Assembly (NCBI RefSeq): GCF_009671205.1
Contig: NZ_CP045309.1
Location: 4,030,001 to 4,094,000 of the forward strand
Reading direction: 5' to 3'
Length of the DNA stretch: 64,000 nucleotides
Source of the DNA: Micromonospora terminaliae
GTDB taxonomy: Bacteria > Actinomycetota > Actinomycetes > Mycobacteriales > Micromonosporaceae
Made by a program: the position numbers and the translations under genes. Of the stretch, positions 60,879 to 64,000 are shown one piece after another. The notes under the pieces are model-generated. The model saw only the letters and a program-made list of their open reading frames with translations. It was not told the origin of the DNA and ran no database searches. Every line of letters begins with the position of its first letter. Within the stretch, counting starts at the first letter, position 1.

Positions 60879-63332
60879 GTGCCGCTGCCCCACCCCGCCC
60901 GCGTACGCCGCCATCACCGGCCCGCGGACCGCACCGGGCGCCTCCGGTCGGTCCGGGTCCAACTGCTCGCGCCGATCCTCGTGGCCACGGCCGGCCTCGT
61001 GGTGCTCGGCGCCGCACAGACCGGCGGCGCGCTGGACGCCTCCGCCGACGCCGACCGGGCCCGCGTGCTCGCCGGCACCGCCACCGCCACCGTGCGGCTG
61101 GTGCACGAGCTGGAACGCGAACTGGGCGAGACGGCGGCGCTGCGCCAGCGCGGTGGCACCGCCGGCCGGCCGCTGGTCGACGCGCAGCGGCGCCGGGTCG
61201 ACGCCGCGGTCAACCGGTACCGCTCGGCCAGCACGGACGCCCGGCGGGCCGCCCCGGACCTGACCCCGGTGCTCGACGACGCGGACGGGCGGCTCGGCCA
61301 GCTCGCCCCGACCCGGGACCTGGCGCTGGGCGGGGACCGGGGCGATCCCGCGTACGCGACGCTCGTCGAGTCGCTGCTCGCCGTGGCCGACGCGCTGCCC
61401 GCCCAGCTCCGCGACGCCGACCTGGCGAACGAGGCCCGCGAGGTGGCCGCGGTCGCCGCCCAGGAGCACCTCTCGGCGCTGGAACGCGACCTGCTGCGCG
61501 GGGTGTTCGTGCGGGGCGCGCTGGTCCGGGGCGAACTGGCCCGGCTCGGCCGGCTCCGGGGCGCCCGCGAGCAGCGCCAGGCCGAGTTCCTCCGGATCGC
61601 CGCCGGGCCGGCCAACGCCGCGTGGTACCGCCTCGTGGACGGCGCCGACGTGGAGACCGCCCGGCGGATGCGCGACGGCGTGCTCGACAGCGACGGCGCG
61701 CCGGAGTCGCTGAAGACCGACGGCGACGCCTGGTACGTGGCGCAGAGCGGCACCATCCGCCGCTACAACCTGCTCGGCCGGGAACTGTCCGACGGGCTGG
61801 ACCGCGACGCCGCCGCGCTGGCCCGTACCGCCCGGCAGCGGGCCCTGCTCACGGCCGGGGCGACCAGCACCGTGGCGCTCGGCTCGCTGGTCACCGCCGT
61901 GCTGCTGGCCGTCCGGACCAGCCGGCGGTTGCGCCGGCTGCGGGTCGCCGCGCTCACCATGGCGAACCGGGAACTGCCGGAGCGGATCACCGCGATCGCC
62001 GCGGGCGAGGGCGCGCCCGCCCCCGGCACGGCCACCCGGCTCACCGACGGGATCCGCCGGGGCCGCGACGAGGTGGCCCAGGTGGCCGAGGCGTTCGACA
62101 CCGTCAACACGGCCGCGCTGCGGCTCGCCGGCGAGCAGGCCGAGCTGCGGCTGGACGTGACCCGGATGGCCGAGGCCCTCGCCCGGCGGATCCGCACGCT
62201 CATCACCCGCCAGCTGCGCCTGCTCGACGAGTTCGAACGGGAGGAGACCGACCCGGACGCGCTGGGACGGCTGTTCGCCCTCGACCACCTCGCCGCCCGG
62301 CTGCGCCGCAACGGGGAGAACCTGCTGGTGCTGGCCGGCGGCGAGCCCGGCCGGGGGCACGAGGGCGCGCTGCTCCTGGACGACGTGGTCCGGGCGGCGG
62401 CCTCCGAGATCGAGGACTATCCGCGGGTCGAGATCGACGTGCCGACCGCCGCCGTGCACGGCGCGGCGGCCGGCAACCTGGTGCACCTGCTGGCCGAGCT
62501 GCTGGAGAACGCCACCGTCTACTCCCCACCGGACGCCCGGGTGCTGGTCGACGGGCGGCGCACGGTGGACGGGCTCACCCTGCGGGTGCACGACCAGGGC
62601 ATCGGCATCAGCGAGACCCGGCTGACCACCATCAACGAGCGGCTCGCCGCGCCGGCCACGCTGTCCAGCGCCGCGGCCGGCAGCATGGGCCTGCACGTGG
62701 TGGCCCACCTGGCCGCCCGGCACGGCATCCGGGTGCAGCTGCACCACACCGCCAGCGGCACGGTCGCCCAGGTGGAGGTGCCCGAGTCGGCGCTCACCCG
62801 GGTCGAGTCGGTGACCCGGCGGCCGGCCGCCGTAGCCCGTCCGACCGTCCGCGCGGCCTGGTTCCGGCCCCGCGCCGCCGGCCCGGCGCCGTCGCGGCCG
62901 GCCGACCTGGTCACCGCGGCGCCCGAGCCGGCCACACTGGAGTTCCGGCCGCCGGCCGCCAGCCAGGAGCCCGCCCCGGCCACGCCGGGATTTCCGCCGC
63001 CCGCCGGCCAGGAGCCCGCCCCGGCCGCCGGCGCACCGGTCGCCGTCCGGGGCGTCGCCGCGGTACGCCCGCCCGGCGCCGCCCTGCTGGCGCCGAGCGC
63101 CGCCCGGATCCGGCCGGCCGGCTCACCGCCGACCACCGGCGCGGGCCTGCCGCGCCGGACCCGGGGCGGTCAGCTTCCCGCGCCGCCGCCCACCACCACC
63201 CCGCCGCCCCGGCCCGCGGACGACCTGCTCGACCCCGAGGTGGTACGCGCCCGCCTGTCCGCCCTCGCCGAGGGGGTGGCCAGCGCGATGCGCCGTGCCC
63301 CGAACACCACACCCACCGGGAGAAACCCATGA
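60879..63332 (+). CDS. NIT-domain sensor histidine kinase, CvnA-like
   Basis: 817 aa. TM1 about 28-47, a NIT-type extracellular sensor about 50-330, TM2 about 335-355, a HAMP/coil region and a HATPase_c domain with ELLENATVYSPPDARV (N box) and VHDQGIGISETRL. A 170-residue Pro/Ala-rich tail follows. This architecture is that of CvnA, the kinase-like member of conservons. GTG 60879 follows GGGAG. The stop overlaps the roadblock gene (ATGA). Confidence 0.9.
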   Translation: MPLPHPARVRRHHRPADRTGRLRSVRVQLLAPILVATAGLVVLGAAQTGGALDASADADRARVLAGTATATVRLVHELERELGETAALRQRGGTAGRPLVDAQRRRVDAAVNRYRSASTDARRAAPDLTPVLDDADGRLGQLAPTRDLALGGDRGDPAYATLVESLLAVADALPAQLRDADLANEAREVAAVAAQEHLSALERDLLRGVFVRGALVRGELARLGRLRGAREQRQAEFLRIAAGPANAAWYRLVDGADVETARRMRDGVLDSDGAPESLKTDGDAWYVAQSGTIRRYNLLGRELSDGLDRDAAALARTARQRALLTAGATSTVALGSLVTAVLLAVRTSRRLRRLRVAALTMANRELPERITAIAAGEGAPAPGTATRLTDGIRRGRDEVAQVAEAFDTVNTAALRLAGEQAELRLDVTRMAEALARRIRTLITRQLRLLDEFEREETDPDALGRLFALDHLAARLRRNGENLLVLAGGEPGRGHEGALLLDDVVRAAASEIEDYPRVEIDVPTAAVHGAAAGNLVHLLAELLENATVYSPPDARVLVDGRRTVDGLTLRVHDQGIGISETRLTTINERLAAPATLSSAAAGSMGLHVVAHLAARHGIRVQLHHTASGTVAQVEVPESALTRVESVTRRPAAVARPTVRAAWFRPRAAGPAPSRPADLVTAAPEPATLEFRPPAASQEPAPATPGFPPPAGQEPAPAAGAPVAVRGVAAVRPPGAALLAPSAARIRPAGSPPTTGAGLPRRTRGGQLPAPPPTTTPPPRPADDLLDPEVVRARLSALAEGVASAMRRAPNTTPTGRNP

Positions 63333-63721
63333 CCACACCCGTGACCGCCGGGCTCGACTGGCTGCTGGCGAACTTCGCCGAGCAGGTGCCGGACGTGTCC
63401 CACGCCCTCGCGGTGTCCGAGGACGGCCTGCGGCTGGCCGCCTCCCCCGACCTCGCGCCCGACCAGGTGGACCAGCTCGCCGCGGTGATCAGCGGGCTGG
63501 CCAGCCTGACCGTGGGCGCGGCCCGGCTGATGTCCGCGGGCCGGGTACGCCAGCAGATCGTCGACATGGACGGCGGGGTGATGCTGGTGATGGCCGTCGG
63601 CGAACGTGCGCTGCTCGGCGTGCTCGCCGCGCCGGGCTGCGACCTGGGCCAGATCGGCTACGAGACGGCGACGCTCGTCCAGCGGGTGGCGGAGGCGCTG
63701 GAACCGGCGGCCCGGCGGTGA
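63329..63721 (+). CDS. Roadblock/LC7-domain protein, CvnB-like
   Basis: 130 aa with the roadblock fold (LDWLLANFAEQVPDVSHALA, VSEDGLRLAAS, VMAVGERALLGVLA). CvnB partners CvnA and a Ras-like GTPase in conservons. Here the following gene is a TAXI lipoprotein instead of the expected cvnC. It is coupled to the next gene through GTGA. Confidence 0.9.
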   Translation: MTTPVTAGLDWLLANFAEQVPDVSHALAVSEDGLRLAASPDLAPDQVDQLAAVISGLASLTVGAARLMSAGRVRQQIVDMDGGVMLVMAVGERALLGVLAAPGCDLGQIGYETATLVQRVAEALEPAARR

Positions 63722-64000
63722 CCGGCCGCCCGCTGCGGCTGGTCGCCGCGCTCCTGCTCGCCGCGCTGGCGGCGGGCTGTGGCGGTGCCGACACGGAGGC
63801 CCGGGCCTGGCACGACGGCCGGATCTTCCTGGCCACCGGCAACACCACCGGCGTCTACTACCAGCTCGGCGGCGGCTACGCCGACCTGATCAGCCGGCAC
63901 CTGCCCGGGTACGAGGCGCGGGCCGAGCCGACCGGCGCGTCGGTGGAGAACATCACCCGGCTGGCCGGGGGCGACATGGAGATCGCCTTCAGCCTGGCCG
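63718..64000 (+). CDS. TAXI-family solute-binding lipoprotein 2, N-terminal fragment
   Basis: Starts at GTG 63718 (overlapping the roadblock stop) and runs past the window. The first 26 codons form a lipoprotein signal ending LAAGC, followed by IFLATGNTTGVYYQLGGGYA and TGASVENITRLAGGDMEIAF, as in TAXI proteins. It is a second sensor or binding protein of the same system, distinct from 59792-60811. Confidence 0.88.
   Translation, partial: MTGRPLRLVAALLLAALAAGCGGADTEARAWHDGRIFLATGNTTGVYYQLGGGYADLISRHLPGYEARAEPTGASVENITRLAGGDMEIAFSLA

Overview
The window looks like chromosome from a high-GC actinomycete of the Micromonospora type. Codon use is strongly G/C-ending, many genes start with GTG, several promoters appear leaderless, and it carries actinobacterial families: a WhiJ-type XRE/DUF397 module, a conservon (NIT-domain kinase plus roadblock protein), F420-type LLM oxidoreductases and DivIVA-like proteins. 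No rRNA, CRISPR array or clear biosynthetic cluster was seen. Two complete tRNAs are present: a CAU-anticodon tRNA and tRNA-Asn(GUU).

Layout. 1-10 kb is housekeeping/accessory metabolism and small regulators: a partial alditol oxidase, a DivIVA-motif membrane protein, an LLM oxidoreductase divergent from an ArsR-SRPBCC pair, a FAD monooxygenase divergent from its probable TetR repressor, a NarL-type two-component system, and an acyl-CoA-dehydrogenase-like flavoprotein. 10-15.4 kb holds small orphan genes (nucleotidyltransferase, methyltransferase, DUF5990, PadR-GyrI pair, lipoproteins), one of them frameshifted.

15.49-23.79 kb is an integrated genomic island. A 46-bp direct repeat of the 3' half of tRNA(CAU) marks the left end, and the intact tRNA beside a tyrosine integrase marks the right end. 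Cargo is lower in GC and defence-like: an EVE-like/DUF3883 nuclease candidate, a DUF488 protein overlapping an unrecognised conserved gene, a HEPN-like (Rx4H) zinc-ribbon protein, an OLD-like ATPase/TOPRIM nuclease, plus relics of a second integrase and of an HD hydrolase.

24-28.3 kb has a FAD oxidoreductase-MMPL transporter pair, tRNA-Asn and a YtxH-like protein. 28.5-50.7 kb is a large glycoside/sugar region: secreted ThuA, PQQ-type sugar dehydrogenase, 3-keto-disaccharide hydrolase (DUF1080), CBM and ricin-lectin modules, two AP2-family sugar isomerases, two ROK regulators, a Gfo/Idh dehydrogenase and a complete sugar ABC importer. An incomplete ebo locus (eboA, eboB-like TatD hydrolase) with a polyprenyl diphosphate synthase is embedded in it. 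Three of its promoters share the same unusual upstream array, pointing to one regulon in which secreted enzymes modify glycosides, the ABC system imports products, and the dehydrogenase/isomerases process them.

50.8-57.4 kb contains a YihY membrane protein and an ABC-2 exporter whose ATPase is separated from its two permeases by a WhiJ-type XRE/DUF397 module and other genes. 57.6-64 kb (running off the end) is an apparent operon joining a fused TRAP permease, a TAXI solute-binding lipoprotein, a CvnA-like NIT kinase, a CvnB-like roadblock protein and a second TAXI lipoprotein: a conservon-like sensor coupled to solute-binding proteins.
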